Positions 35,615 to 46,133 of a stretch of 46,231 nucleotides of DNA are shown piece by piece. Under the pieces are notes generated by a model, which saw nothing but the letters and a program-made list of their open reading frames with translations, had not been told where the DNA came from and searched no databases. The stretch spans positions 1 to 46,231 of the forward strand of contig NZ_PPQN01000033.1 in assembly GCF_002901995.1 (NCBI RefSeq), given 5' to 3'. The stretch is from Staphylococcus coagulans (GTDB taxonomy: Bacteria; Bacillota; Bacilli; Staphylococcales; Staphylococcaceae). The translations under genes were made by a program, and so were the position numbers. Every line of letters starts with the position of its first letter. The first letter of the stretch is position 1.

Positions 35615-35630
35615 CAATCGTGCACGATTG
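35615..35630. promoter_or_regulatory. Operator of the marR-merA operon
   Basis: CAATCGTGCACGATTG is a perfect 16-bp palindrome 18 bases upstream of the marR start, the usual place for MarR autoregulation. Confidence 0.7.
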
Positions 35631-35774
35631 ATTAAAGCTTAAACCATCCCCAATAAGAAATCAAATAAAAGAACTTCGTTTATTATAATTTTTTTATTGT
35701 TTTGATATATAGGCTTGTCATGACACCTGTCCGCGCGATTAATAAAAATATGACATGTTTTAATTCAATAAATA

Positions 35775-35821
35775 AAAAACAATGCTTGTGTGAAAAATGT
35801 CATCACATAAGCATTGTTTTG
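35775..35821. terminator. Terminator downstream of iruO
   Basis: AAAACAATGCTT...TGTGA pairs with TCACA...AAGCATTGTTTT. On the minus strand a T run follows, ending iruO 64 bases after its stop. Confidence 0.78.
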
Positions 35822-35884
35822 GCATTAGCACGATACAACGGAATTATCTTTGATGTAATCAATCATTCGTACAATCAGTAATCA

Positions 35885-36949
<1,065 letters not shown>

Positions 36950-36974
36950 TTATATGAACTAAGTATGCTACAAT

Positions 36975-36989
36975 TGATAATAATTATCA
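36975..36989. promoter_or_regulatory. Fur box of iruO
   Basis: TGATAATAATTATCA is an exact 7-1-7 Fur box (TGATAATNATTATCA). Confidence 0.92.
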
Positions 36990-37023
36990 ATATCAACGAT
37001 GGCTAGGCGTGTTCAACCTTGAA

Positions 37024-37074
37024 TGAAAAGCATGGACGTATCCTTTTGTCCGTTTTCCCTATTTTCTGACCATG
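37024..37074 (-). terminator. Possible terminator of the second GntR gene
   Basis: On the minus strand AAGCGCATGG and CCATGCTTTTC can pair around a long loop, ending in TTTTC. Weak but well placed after the stop at 37106. Confidence 0.4.
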
Positions 37075-37105
37075 CGCTTTGATGGTCTCACTTTAAAACC
37101 GATAT

Positions 37106-37810
37106 TTATTTTTTACTCGGAATATAAAAATGGGCATGTTGATAATGAAAAGTAATATCAGAAACATCAAAAGGTTGTCCTGTAGATGTATAAAATATCT
37201 GATGATAACGTAAACAAGGTGCCCCAGCTTTTAATTGTAATAAAACCGCTTCCCTCTCATCGAGTTGATCCACATTGAAATAGATATCCGAAAAGCCAAG
37301 TCGTATTTGTAAATCGTTTTGTAAATAATTGAAAATAGAGCCTTCTGCAATCTCTTGATTTAAATACTTTACAATGCGCTTATTAAAGTAAGAATATTCG
37401 ATGCACAATATCGTGCCATTCATATAGCGCACGCGTTCCAAATAGTAAACCTGCTCCCCGGGTCCTAACTTAAGTGCTTGCATCACGGACTTAGGTACCT
37501 CCATCACTAATTCTAATTTGATAACATCACTAGTTATATGGTGTTCCGCTAAATGACTTGAAAATCCGTCCGTTTTAAACACATTGATATAATCACTACT
37601 TTTAGCATTTCTAACAAAAATACCGCTACCTTGTGCTTGATAAATTCGCCCATCTTGTTCAAGCAAGGTCAGCGCTTTAATAATCGTACTTTTACTCACG
37701 TCGTACATGTCTTTAAATGCCACCACACTCGGTAATTTATCACCTGGCTGATAATTTGAACTTTCAATTAATGTATGAATTTGTTGCGCAATTTGTTCAT
37801 ACTTCAACAA
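37106..37810 (-). CDS. GntR/HutC-family regulator of the beta-glucoside gene
   Basis: A 234-residue regulator: winged helix at 1-70 (LKYEQIAQQIHTLIESSNYQPGDKLPS, YDVSKSTIIKALTLLEQDG) and UTRA ligand domain (YLERVRYMNG, IEYSYFNKRIVKYL). It diverges from the GH1 gene around one perfect palindrome, which suggests it represses that gene and itself, with a phospho-beta-glucoside as inducer, like BglR or YydK-type proteins. Confidence 0.88.
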   Translation of the reverse strand: MLKYEQIAQQIHTLIESSNYQPGDKLPSVVAFKDMYDVSKSTIIKALTLLEQDGRIYQAQGSGIFVRNAKSSDYINVFKTDGFSSHLAEHHITSDVIKLELVMEVPKSVMQALKLGPGEQVYYLERVRYMNGTILCIEYSYFNKRIVKYLNQEIAEGSIFNYLQNDLQIRLGFSDIYFNVDQLDEREAVLLQLKAGAPCLRYHQIFYTSTGQPFDVSDITFHYQHAHFYIPSKK

Positions 37811-37881
37811 TCTGAATCCCTCTTTTCAATAGACATCAATTTATTATAGCACGCCTCTAAAAATAAGAACGAACTTTACAT

Positions 37882-37897
37882 ATTGTACCGGTACAAT
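37882..37897. promoter_or_regulatory. Operator between gntR and the GH1 gene
   Basis: ATTGTACCGGTACAAT is a perfect 16-bp palindrome in the 142-base divergent region. Confidence 0.78.
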
Positions 37898-37937
37898 TAT
37901 AATAACTTTGAACAATATGCTTTAGTCTATTAAATGA

Positions 37938-39398
<1,461 letters not shown>

Positions 39399-39524
39399 GG
39401 CTACAACCCCGTGTTTCGCACCTATAAATCACCACACTTTTGAACCTCTATTTCTGCACACCTACTGTGCAGAAACTCATAATTTTAAAATAATAGTATA
39501 AACTTGCCCTTAATTTTAGATTTT

Positions 39525-39572
39525 GAAAGGCGTGGAACGGAAAAGAGAAAAGATTTCCGCTTCACGCCTTTG
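39525..39572. terminator. Terminator of the GH1 gene
   Basis: AAAGGCGTG..CGGAAA pairs with TTTCCG..CACGCCTTT, followed by a short T-rich tail. Confidence 0.72.
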
Positions 39573-39683
39573 TTAGTATCTCTTCCTATATTTAAATTGA
39601 CATGCCGTTATATCTTCTTGTCGTACAACAGATATTTTCAATCAAAACCAAAAATGAGATATATTTAAATTTAGTTTTTGACT

Positions 39684-39699
39684 GATTTGTGAACAAATC
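39684..39699. promoter_or_regulatory. Inverted repeat upstream of the DoxX gene
   Basis: GATTTGT-GA-ACAAATC, 11 bases before the Rex-like box. It might be a second, weaker redox-regulator site. Two copies of GAGATATATTTA (39656-39667 and 39751-39762) flank this control region. Confidence 0.35.
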
Positions 39700-39709
39700 T
39701 ATTTTAATG

Positions 39710-39738
39710 TTGTGATTTGATTCACAACTGAGTATAAT
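39710..39738 (+). promoter_or_regulatory. DoxX promoter with overlapping Rex-like box
   Basis: The -35 TTGTGA (39710-39715) and -10 TATAAT (39733-39738) are 17 bases apart. TTGTGATTTGATTCACAA (39710-39727) matches the Rex box at all but one constrained position and covers the -35 and spacer, a repressing position. Confidence 0.72.
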
Positions 39739-39811
39739 TAAATCAAACACGAGATATATTTATTATACTAAAATCGCTTAGTATCTCTATATCTATTGGG
39801 AGGTTTTTATT

Positions 39812-40342
39812 ATGATTAAATGGCTACAAGAAAGTAAAATTGCGAGTGTAATTTTGTTATTACTTCGTTTATATTTAGGAATTAGCTGGTTCAAAGCGGG
39901 GATTGGAAAATTGTTAGGTGGCGGTTTTAATGCAGGCGGCTTTTTACAAAATGCAGTACAGCATCCTGTTATGTCTGAAGCAGGTGTTCAATACCCGATT
40001 TATACATGGTTTCTTAAAACGATTGTCTTACCTATGACACCTTTAGTTAATGTACTCATCCCACTATTAGAAGTCATTGTAGGCTTATTATTAATCTTAG
40101 GTTTATTCACTTCAGTGGGTGTATTTGTTGGTTTAATCCTCAATTTCATGTTTTTATTCGCAGGTACTGTTTCAGTTAACCCACTTTACATCTTAATTAG
40201 TATTTTTATTTTCATGGGTGGCTATAATAGTGGCAAAATTGGGTTAGACTACTTTATTAAATCCATTTTAAGCATGAAGTTTTTCAGATTCTTTAACTAT
40301 TATCCTGAAAGTCATCAGAACCATACAAAATCACTTCAATAA
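39812..40342 (+). CDS. DoxX-family integral membrane protein
   Basis: A 176-residue membrane protein with four to five hydrophobic segments and the DoxX pattern: LLLRLYLGISWFKAGIGKL at the N terminus, a PLLEVIVGLLLILGLFT segment in the middle, and VNPLYILISIFIFMGG. Family members associate with quinone or thiosulfate oxidoreduction and thiol stress in some bacteria, but many have no known role. GGGAGG lies before ATG. It is transcribed alone and, from its operator, probably induced at high NADH/NAD+. Confidence 0.85.
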   Translation: MIKWLQESKIASVILLLLRLYLGISWFKAGIGKLLGGGFNAGGFLQNAVQHPVMSEAGVQYPIYTWFLKTIVLPMTPLVNVLIPLLEVIVGLLLILGLFTSVGVFVGLILNFMFLFAGTVSVNPLYILISIFIFMGGYNSGKIGLDYFIKSILSMKFFRFFNYYPESHQNHTKSLQ

Positions 40343-40400
40343 TCTTATAAATTCATATGCATCATAAACAAGCATCAATGTGATGCATCCCTTCACATCG

Positions 40401-40455
40401 AAATAAAGCACCTCAAAAAATCATTTGTAAATGGTCATTTGAGGTGCTTTATTTT
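40401..40455. terminator. Two-way terminator between the DoxX gene and fphF
   Basis: AAATAAAGCACCTCAAA and TTTGAGGTGCTTTATTT form a long perfect stem between convergent genes. Confidence 0.9.
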
Positions 40456-40456
40456 G

Positions 40457-41239
40457 TTATGCCATCTCACGTGTATGATGGTCTTTCATAAAAGTTTCTA
40501 TCACAGTTTGAACGGCCTTATCCCAATAAGCATAATTATGTCGACCTCTACCATCTTTAAAGTTACAACGGATACCATTTTGTTGTAAATAATGCACAAA
40601 GTCAACGTTACTCTGATAAAGAAAATCTTCTGTGCCACACATCATTAAAAACTCAGGGATTTGTTTTTGTTTATTAACCGCTTCGTCTACCAAATAGTAA
40701 GGATCAAAAGGTGTCCCCACAACTTCTGTGACTTCACCAGCAATCGCTTTAGGCTTGAAATCAGGGAAAGTGTAATGGGCAAGTGTTTTCACATCGACAG
40801 CAGCAGAGAGTGGTGCGGCTTTCGCAAATCTTTCACCTGCCGTCAAAGCGAATTTAATCGTACCATAACCGCCCATTGAATGACCTGCTATAAAATTATC
40901 TTCTCGTGCTTTTGATAAAGGTAAAATTTGGTGCACGTAATCCCAAACTTCTAGAATATAATCATAGTAACTATGTCCGTAGACCATGTTAGTGTAAAAA
41001 CTGTGGTCTGCATTGGGCATAATCACCGCAAGTTGATGCATATTGGCATAGCGTTCAATACTTGTAAAGCGTGTGTAAGCAGTGTGATCACTCGATAACC
41101 CATGCAATAGTAATAATGACGGGAATAGTTTAGGTTGTGCATTGGGTTGAACATAGCTTCTGTCATCAGGTAAAATGACCGTTAAAGATTGATGCATCCC
41201 AATCGTTTCAGATAGATAGTTGATTTCTAATCGTGCCAA
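40457..41239 (-). CDS. fphF: Serine esterase, FphF/EstA (esterase D) family
   Basis: A 260-residue cytoplasmic esterase of the S-formylglutathione hydrolase-like family. It has the oxyanion region LLLLHGLSSD, the GHSYYDYILEVWDYV helix, the nucleophile S121 in AGHSMGGYG, a C-terminal Asp in MCGTEDFLYQ and His in GRGRHNYAYWD. It closely matches remembered S. aureus FphF, which cleaves short- and medium-chain esters. TTG 41239 lies eight bases after AAGGAG and gives the same N terminus as FphF; the longer frame adds eight residues without support. Confidence 0.9.
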   Translation of the reverse strand: MARLEINYLSETIGMHQSLTVILPDDRSYVQPNAQPKLFPSLLLLHGLSSDHTAYTRFTSIERYANMHQLAVIMPNADHSFYTNMVYGHSYYDYILEVWDYVHQILPLSKAREDNFIAGHSMGGYGTIKFALTAGERFAKAAPLSAAVDVKTLAHYTFPDFKPKAIAGEVTEVVGTPFDPYYLVDEAVNKQKQIPEFLMMCGTEDFLYQSNVDFVHYLQQNGIRCNFKDGRGRHNYAYWDKAVQTVIETFMKDHHTREMA

Positions 41240-41308
41240 AATACTCACTCCTTTATGACTCATTACGCTTTTTATCTTACGTCTTTCTTATTTTAAATGT
41301 CCACAGAT

Positions 41309-41322
41309 TTGAAAGCTTTCAA
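41309..41322. promoter_or_regulatory. Perfect palindrome between fphF and panE
   Basis: TTGAAAGCTTTCAA lies in the divergent region. It lacks the central CG of a cre site. The cognate regulator is unknown. Confidence 0.35.
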
Positions 41323-41421
41323 CTTTACAAATAAATATAAAGATAATACATTAAATTTGTAATAACCCTAATAGTAATAAAAAAATTAACGCATGTATTA
41401 AACAGAAAAGGTTGAGTGATT

Positions 41422-42282
41422 ATGACAAAAATAGCGATTATCGGCCCAGGTGCGGTGGGTACAGCCATTGCATCCGCCCTTGACACACAAGATGTCACAT
41501 TATTCGGTAGACAAAATAAAACTGTCACTTACGTAGACGAAGCAGTATCTGAAACGAAACAAGTCAACGTTCATGCCCTTAAAGAAGCCACTGATGTTTA
41601 TGATGTTGTTTTTATCGCAGTGAAAACACATCAAATAGATACCATTTTAGATGATCTTAAAAATATCACGCATCCCGAATCACGCGTTATTCTCGCGCAA
41701 AACGGCAGTGGTTTACTTCCAAAATTAGAAGCGTACCATGCTTATCAAGCCGTCGTTTATATTAGCGGTGCTAAACAAGACAATGTTGTTAGACACTTTA
41801 AAGATTATAAAATTCATTTGCGCCGTGACGCTTTTACAGAGCAGTTAGCAGAAAAGATTCAAGATTCACAGTTATCTCTTATCTTAGAAGATGATATTGA
41901 TAAAGCCATTTGGTTTAAACTCATCTTCAATCTTGGAATGAATACGTTAACCGCTTTAGGTCGCGATACAGCACGCTTATTAAAAGACCCACGTATGGAA
42001 CAATTATGTCGTAATCTTTTAAATGAAGGCTTACAAGTCGCAAATGCAGCCGGCGTTATATACGAAGAGTCATTTATCGATGATGTGATGGCAGCTTATC
42101 AAATCTTTAATGATGACACAGCTACAAGTATGTATTACGACACAATGAGCGAACAACCCATTGAAGTAGAAACCATTCAAGGCTTTATCTATCGTGAAGG
42201 TCAAAAATATGGCCTCCACATCCCTTATATTGAAACAACATATACCTTATTAGCGCATCAAAATGAAACAAGATTAAGATAA
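41422..42282 (+). CDS. panE: 2-dehydropantoate 2-reductase (PanE/ApbA)
   Basis: NADPH-dependent reduction of ketopantoate to pantoate in coenzyme A synthesis. The 286 residues from ATG 41422 begin with the Rossmann motif IAIIGPGAVGTAIA, contain FIAVKTHQ and the conserved AQNGSG loop, and the catalytic Lys region KAIWFKLIFNLGMNTLTAL. AAAAGG is ten bases upstream. No panB, panC or panD is adjacent, unlike the S. aureus arrangement as I remember it. Confidence 0.85.
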   Translation: MTKIAIIGPGAVGTAIASALDTQDVTLFGRQNKTVTYVDEAVSETKQVNVHALKEATDVYDVVFIAVKTHQIDTILDDLKNITHPESRVILAQNGSGLLPKLEAYHAYQAVVYISGAKQDNVVRHFKDYKIHLRRDAFTEQLAEKIQDSQLSLILEDDIDKAIWFKLIFNLGMNTLTALGRDTARLLKDPRMEQLCRNLLNEGLQVANAAGVIYEESFIDDVMAAYQIFNDDTATSMYYDTMSEQPIEVETIQGFIYREGQKYGLHIPYIETTYTLLAHQNETRLR

Positions 42283-42283
42283 A

Positions 42284-42330
42284 AGAAAAGGGGATGAGCA
42301 GCAATACAACTGCTCAATCCCTCTTTTTGT
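42284..42330. terminator. Two-way terminator between panE and its paralogue
   Basis: AAAAGGGGAT..AGCAG pairs with CTGCT..ATCCCTCTTTTT, between convergent genes. Confidence 0.85.
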
Positions 42331-42340
42331 GATAAAACAC

Positions 42341-43279
42341 TTATGCTTGGCTATGTTTCATTTCCAATTGATGAATTTGATGTGTCAACATTGTATTGAC
42401 GGGCGTAGGAATTTGAAGTGCCTCTCCGTATTTTGCAATTTGACCATTTAAATAATCTATTTCTGTCAGACGACCATTTTTATAGTCTTGATGCATAGAT
42501 GGATAATGCAAGCCTTGCTTCTCTTTTGGATAAGCCCCTTCAATTTTTTGAATTAATGCTGTTTTGTCTAATTCTACTCCTCTTGCTTTAGTGACAGCCA
42601 CAATTTCATCGATAATCGGCACAATCATGTTCCGTGATTGATCATAGCTTCCGAAGTCATAAATGGTTTTATCTAAAATTGTACATAATGGGTTTAACAC
42701 ACTATTTAAAGTGGCTTTTGACCATATCGCTTCAAAGACATTGGCATTTACGTGAGGGTGTAAGCCAGCCTCATCCAATGCTTTGAAAATGATTTCTGTT
42801 TGCTCATCTGAATCTCCACTTGCACGATAAAATTCAATAGCGCCTTCACCTTCTAATAATAATTGCCCCGGTCCACGTAATCCGGCTGTCCACATTGTCA
42901 CTGCTAAATAGATTTGTGACATCGGTACAAATTTTGATAAACGCTCATCGTGACCTAAACCATTCATCATACTTAAGATGGCTGTTTTTTCATGAATAGC
43001 TCCTGCTTCTTTCAAACGTGTTAACATTTCTTCTGATTGCATTGCTTTCGTTAAAATAATGATTAAATCATAAGTTTCTGACACTTCTTTTGATAAAACA
43101 GCTGGGATTTCAACTGTATAAGTTTTCGTCTCTGTTGTTACTTCCATACCTTTTTCGTTAATACGTTGGACATGTGCTTCCCAATTATCAATCAATGTTA
43201 CATCATAGCCGGCTTCTTTAAGTGAAACCCCTATTCTTCCGCCCATAGCACCTGCGCCTGCAATTGCAATTTTATACAT
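42341..43279 (-). CDS. Second ketopantoate reductase family protein
   Basis: A 312-residue ApbA/PanE-type dehydrogenase. It has the Rossmann motif IAIAGAGAMGGRIGVSL, IILTKAMQ, the MMNGLGHDERL loop and the Lys region EAIWSKATLNSVLNPLCTIL, and ends with MHQDYKNGRLTEIDYLNG, a common ending for PanE. It is only distantly like the panE next to it. It follows the EIIC-like gene by 32 bases in the same direction, so the two are an operon. It may act on a 2-keto acid other than ketopantoate. Confidence 0.82.
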   Translation of the reverse strand: MYKIAIAGAGAMGGRIGVSLKEAGYDVTLIDNWEAHVQRINEKGMEVTTETKTYTVEIPAVLSKEVSETYDLIIILTKAMQSEEMLTRLKEAGAIHEKTAILSMMNGLGHDERLSKFVPMSQIYLAVTMWTAGLRGPGQLLLEGEGAIEFYRASGDSDEQTEIIFKALDEAGLHPHVNANVFEAIWSKATLNSVLNPLCTILDKTIYDFGSYDQSRNMIVPIIDEIVAVTKARGVELDKTALIQKIEGAYPKEKQGLHYPSMHQDYKNGRLTEIDYLNGQIAKYGEALQIPTPVNTMLTHQIHQLEMKHSQA

Positions 43280-43311
43280 AAACCTTCACTCCCATATGAT
43301 ATTGATTCCTT

Positions 43312-44370
43312 TTATGCTTCAGTGTCGAATGTAAAAATAGTGGCGTCGTATAATTTTAAAACTTTCATAAAGAGATAGTGGAAAAACAAAGCTGAAACGA
43401 AAGGTACAATGACGTAACAAACTAAAACAATAAGTAAGCTACTCAACATACTTGTATCCAATAAAGCAATGGTTTTAATTGGCCCAATCAATCCTACTAA
43501 ACCAAATCCTGCCGATTCTGGTACACCTTGAATATTGAAAAGGCTACTCACAAAACCTGAAACAGCTGCTGTACATACCACAGGCAACAACAACATTGGA
43601 TATCGAATCATATTCGGCATCATCATCTTCATCGCACCTAATAAAATGGCAATAGGTACACCCACTTTATTCACTTTCCAAGTACCAATAGCGAGCATAA
43701 TCGCACTCGCTGCAACCCCAATTGCGGCTGAACCTGCTGCTAACCCTGAGATGCCAATCGCAATCCCAATTGCTACTGTGGAAACAGGTGAAATGATAAT
43801 AATTGAAAATAATACCGCTATAATGATAGACATGATGATAGGTTGCGTGTTTGTCACACTATTGACTATCTCACCTATTCCTAAAGTAATCCACTTTGTA
43901 TAAGGTAAAAGTAACAACCCGATTAAACCAGCAATACCTCCAGCAATAATTGGTAAGAGGATAATATTCAAACTTCCAAGTCTGTCTTTGATGATGAGAA
44001 TAATACCTACGGCGATGGCGGCGGTAATCATCGTGTTGATTAAATCACCAATCCCAACCAATACCCATTTATTCTCTGAAAATTCAGCTGCTCCAGAGCC
44101 TACAAATGCAGCTGTACCAGTAACGACTGTTTGCATTGGATTAAAACCAAACTGTAAAGCGATTAAAACCCCTGTAATAATTGGAATTGTAAATTGTATA
44201 CCTTGTACCACATAAAGTAACGTAGAAAAGAAATCGTGGTATTGACTTAAATAGCTAAATAATCCACCTAAAATTGCATTGGGTATCAAACCAACGACTA
44301 TTGCTAAGGCCACTCCATTTAATACATTGAATAGAAATTTCTTTGGCGTAAGTTTTTGTGTCTCTTCCAT
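43312..44370 (-). CDS. Orphan PTS EIIC-like membrane transporter (PTS_EIIC_2 type)
   Basis: A 352-residue, very hydrophobic protein with about ten membrane segments and no IIA or IIB domain. ATG 44370 lies seven bases after GGGAG. Marks include FLFNVLNGVALAIVVGLIPNAILGG, LQFGFNPMQ, TAAFVGSGA and PESAGFGLVGLIGP. Members of this family occur without PTS phosphoryl-transfer partners. The pairing with a ketopantoate reductase paralogue suggests a small keto or hydroxy acid as substrate; this is only a guess from context. Confidence 0.75.
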   Translation of the reverse strand: MEETQKLTPKKFLFNVLNGVALAIVVGLIPNAILGGLFSYLSQYHDFFSTLLYVVQGIQFTIPIITGVLIALQFGFNPMQTVVTGTAAFVGSGAAEFSENKWVLVGIGDLINTMITAAIAVGIILIIKDRLGSLNIILLPIIAGGIAGLIGLLLLPYTKWITLGIGEIVNSVTNTQPIIMSIIIAVLFSIIIISPVSTVAIGIAIGISGLAAGSAAIGVAASAIMLAIGTWKVNKVGVPIAILLGAMKMMMPNMIRYPMLLLPVVCTAAVSGFVSSLFNIQGVPESAGFGLVGLIGPIKTIALLDTSMLSSLLIVLVCYVIVPFVSALFFHYLFMKVLKLYDATIFTFDTEA

Positions 44371-44397
44371 CACTGTTCTCCCTTTTTCCTCTATTTG

Positions 44398-44411
44398 TGA
44401 ACACGCTCACA
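44398..44411. promoter_or_regulatory. Possible cre site in the EIIC leader
   Basis: TGAACACGCTCACA matches TGNAANCGNWNNCA except at one position. It lies 17-30 bases after the promoter -10, where CcpA could block elongation. TGTGAGTGTTCA in the promoter spacer resembles it, so another repressor is also possible. Confidence 0.4.
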
Positions 44412-44427
44412 TTCTTTACCCAACTCC

Positions 44428-44455
44428 ATTATAATTGAACACTCACATAAGTCAA
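44428..44455 (-). promoter_or_regulatory. Promoter of the EIIC / reductase operon
   Basis: TTGACT (44455-44450) and TATAAT (44433-44428) are 16 bases apart on the minus strand. Confidence 0.7.
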
Positions 44456-44642
44456 TAGGGTTGACTATTTTTTAATATCTTTCTTATGTTTTACTTTTAC
44501 ACATCCCCTTGGATGTATCGTTGTATAACCTAATAACAACATCCAATTGATGACTGTCTTACACTTGCATTCTTAATTGCGTGCATACTTCATATAATTT
44601 GTGGTATATAAAGTATATAACAAAAGAAAAGGTGATGATTGT

Positions 44643-44921
44643 ATGGCAGAAATTAAACATGGAGATAATAAGTTCTATGTAGGTGAAGACGAAAACCATT
44701 TGCAAGCTTTAATGACCTATGTCCCTGTTGGGAACAGTCGTATCATCATCGATCATACTGAAGTCGGTGACGAATTAAAAGGTCAAGGTGTAGGCAAACA
44801 ATTAGTTCAAGCAGCCGTTGATTACGCACGTGAAAGCAATATTAAAATTCATGCTACTTGTCCATTCGCTAAAAGTGTTTTAGAAAAAACAACCGAATAT
44901 CATGACGTCTTTGAAAAATAA
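44643..44921 (+). CDS. Small GNAT-fold acetyltransferase (YjdJ/SACOL2532-type)
   Basis: A 92-residue minimal GNAT protein of the type whose S. aureus member has been solved bound to acetyl-CoA. The acetyl-CoA loop GDELKGQGVGKQLVQAAVDYARE and the ATCPFAKSVLEK end are clear. ATG 44643 follows AAAGGTG; the longer frame adds 14 residues without a site. The acceptor substrate is unknown. Confidence 0.87.
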   Translation: MAEIKHGDNKFYVGEDENHLQALMTYVPVGNSRIIIDHTEVGDELKGQGVGKQLVQAAVDYARESNIKIHATCPFAKSVLEKTTEYHDVFEK

Positions 44922-44976
44922 AACACAGTCACAGTTGGCATTGTTAAAAGTGTCATCTGAAAATTTTTGGAACACA

Positions 44977-45023
44977 ATAAACCCGTCCTTGCATTCAATA
45001 AAATGCATGAGACGGGTTTATTT
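44977..45023. terminator. Two-way terminator between the GNAT gene and the DUF5996 gene
   Basis: AATAAACCCGTC..TGCAT pairs with ATGCA..GACGGGTTTATT, between convergent genes. Confidence 0.88.
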
Positions 45024-45057
45024 GTGACTTTGCGCTTGATTTGTTGATTATTGTCGT

Positions 45058-45969
45058 TTAATAAGGTTGTTGTTGGATTTGATTATTTTGCATTTTTAAT
45101 GGGATTTCATAGTATTGGCAGTTTTCCCATGATAAATAATCTTTGAAAATGTGGAAACCTTGATTAAAAAATTGATTCAATAATTTTAATGTTTCTTGTG
45201 ATACTTCAGGCAATTCATAAATCAGCTCAGTAAGCGTTTGATCAAAGTAAGCATCTTCAATTAAAGGTTGGTCGAACTTGAAGTTAGCGTCTACAAATGG
45301 GTAAGGTAAGACGAAGAATGTCGGACCTTCAAAACGATCGTCACCAAACCAAAAACCAAATTCTATAAAGTGTTCATCAAAAGCAGCATATTCAATGACT
45401 TGAGACGGTTTGAATGTTTCATGTATCGCGTTATAGTTAATAATTGATGAAATATCAAATGTACCCCAGAAAAGCCCGGGTTTAACTTTGCGTGCACGGA
45501 AAGGTGCCACAAAAAAGGATAACGCGCGTGTTGCGAATTTCATTAGATTTAATGCTTGTTTGCTCTTCTCAGGATCATAGTGACAGTGATGTGCATCTTG
45601 ATTGAAAGGCGTTTGATCTTCGACTTCTTGTGGGGTTTGATTGATTTTTACATCAATTTCAAATTTTTGAAGTAACTGATGAATGCCTTCATAGTACTGT
45701 TGAATACTTGTCCCATTTTCTAAAGGGATGCTATCTCTTCCTTGATCTGTTTCAACAATAATGCGATGTTGTACTAAATCGACTTGGATATTATACGTAT
45801 GTGCACCATAGAATAAAATACCTGTCGAAAAACCACTCGGGGTAATATCTAAAACTACATGTGCCCATTGCGGCTCTTGGAATGCGCTCGCGAGCTTATG
45901 TTTACCTAATATTTGAGCCAATCGATGCAATGTTTCTTTTTCTTCTTTCCAATCTGCAAGTTTTAACAC
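45058..45969 (-). CDS. DUF5996 family protein
   Basis: A 303-residue soluble protein of the DUF5996 type. The N terminus DWKEEKETLHRLAQILGKHKLA followed by WAHVVLDITPSGFSTG is the family signature, and WGTFDISSIINYNAIHE and EFGFWFGDDRF follow. There is no signal peptide or membrane segment, and no biochemical role is known to me. It is transcribed alone; GGAGGCG lies upstream of the ATG. Confidence 0.78.
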   Translation of the reverse strand: MLKLADWKEEKETLHRLAQILGKHKLASAFQEPQWAHVVLDITPSGFSTGILFYGAHTYNIQVDLVQHRIIVETDQGRDSIPLENGTSIQQYYEGIHQLLQKFEIDVKINQTPQEVEDQTPFNQDAHHCHYDPEKSKQALNLMKFATRALSFFVAPFRARKVKPGLFWGTFDISSIINYNAIHETFKPSQVIEYAAFDEHFIEFGFWFGDDRFEGPTFFVLPYPFVDANFKFDQPLIEDAYFDQTLTELIYELPEVSQETLKLLNQFFNQGFHIFKDYLSWENCQYYEIPLKMQNNQIQQQPY

Positions 45970-46087
45970 ATTATCGCCTCCGTAAATTGTTATTTGGGTC
46001 GTGCCGCTTACTTTTATTATATAAAATTTCCTACCTTTTTAATAACAATTGTCATTCAACTGGTTTTTATGTCCATTTAACAACATT

Positions 46088-46131
46088 AAAATGCGCGTCA
46101 AACCCTACTTTCATCGTTTGACACGCATCAT
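46088..46131 (-). terminator. Terminator of deoB
   Basis: On the minus strand ATGCGTGTCAAAC and GTTTGACGCGCAT pair and are followed by TTTTAATG. Confidence 0.8.
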
Positions 46132-46133
46132 TA

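Noticed and set aside
41309-41322. TTGAAAGCTTTCAA read as a CcpA cre site
   Set aside because: The obligatory central CG is missing, so I list it only as an unexplained palindrome.
43535-43903. 122-residue plus-strand ORF opposite the EIIC-like gene
   Set aside because: Hydrophobic only because it mirrors membrane-protein codons; no start site or family.
44604-44618. QsrR-like GTATA-N5-TATAT before the GNAT gene
   Set aside because: One mismatch at the final base and likely overlap with promoter AT sequence; no functional link to quinone stress.
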